A stretch of 5,232 bases of DNA, taken from Verrucomicrobiota bacterium (lineage in GTDB: Bacteria; Verrucomicrobiota; Verrucomicrobiia; Opitutales; Opitutaceae). The translations under genes and the position numbers were made by a program. How positions within the stretch are numbered: the stretch's first letter is position 1; each line of letters opens with the position of its first letter. The stretch spans positions 1 to 5,232 of the forward strand of contig JAEWKR010000032.1 of the NCBI GenBank assembly GCA_023457715.1. The letters are read 5' to 3'. Below the pieces are notes generated by a model. That model ran no database searches. It was not told the DNA's origin and was given only the letters and a program-made list of their open reading frames with translations. This document shows, piece by piece, positions 5,106 to 5,232 of this stretch.

Positions 5106-5232
5106 AGAGAGCCCAGAGCTGCTGCGCCGCAACCAAATCAAACCTATTGAACCACAGATGAACCCAGATGGACACGGATCCAGGCCGGTCTTTTTCCAAA
5201 TCTGAGTCCATCGGTGTTCATCTGTGGTTGAG
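5106..5232. repeat. Terminal direct repeat, right copy
   Basis: Exact duplicate of 1-127, including the inverted repeat (arms 5150-5179 and 5200-5229). The contig can be joined end to end through it, placing the plus-strand membrane-protein gene and hemY tail to tail on either side of the repeat. Confidence 0.97.

Noticed and set aside
1..5232. Small plasmid or phage genome
   Set aside because: There is no replication initiator, relaxase, partition, integrase or structural gene; the genes are chromosomal housekeeping. The terminal overlap equals a common assembler k-mer.

Overview
The window is high-GC (roughly 65% by eye) bacterial DNA with three late heme-biosynthesis genes on the minus strand and one membrane-protein gene on the plus strand. 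The intergenic DNA is dense in short tandem repeats and palindromes. The heptamer arrays, the ACAGATGAAC-type inverted repeat, the CGCC/GGCG palindrome and the lack of clear Shine-Dalgarno sequences all suggest a verrucomicrobial chromosome, perhaps of the Opitutales. That assignment is inferred from style of sequence and no marker gene proves it.

Layout. Positions 1-127 are repeated exactly at 5106-5232, so the contig closes on itself with a unique length of 5,105 bp. The repeat holds a 30-bp imperfect inverted repeat. Next, all on the minus strand, come FAD-dependent protoporphyrinogen oxidase (hemY type, 306-1715), uroporphyrinogen decarboxylase (hemE, 1849-2877) and oxygen-dependent coproporphyrinogen III oxidase (hemF, 3002-3946). 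Transcription order is hemF, hemE, hemY. A 361-bp divergent region (3947-4307) contains two inverted heptamer arrays around a palindrome. It separates hemF from a plus-strand gene (4308-5036) for a six-helix membrane protein with a histidine-rich loop, which looks like a distant relative of NicO/UreH-type metal transporters.

Function. HemE, HemF and HemY catalyse three successive steps: uroporphyrinogen III to coproporphyrinogen III, then protoporphyrinogen IX, then protoporphyrin IX. HemF uses O2 and HemY-type oxidases normally do too, so this is the aerobic protoporphyrin route. Ferrochelatase and the early pathway genes are not in the window. The membrane protein may move a metal ion, but a link to heme is only suggested by its position.

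Most unusual point. Each of the four genes is preceded by a 6- or 7-bp tandem array, and on each gene's own sense strand the array is rich in pyrimidines. The units differ (GTTTCTG, CACTTT/CCCTTT, CATCCYG, CATCCCG). No replication, transposition, CRISPR or defence gene is present. The apparent circularity is probably an assembly effect of the repeat, not a plasmid.
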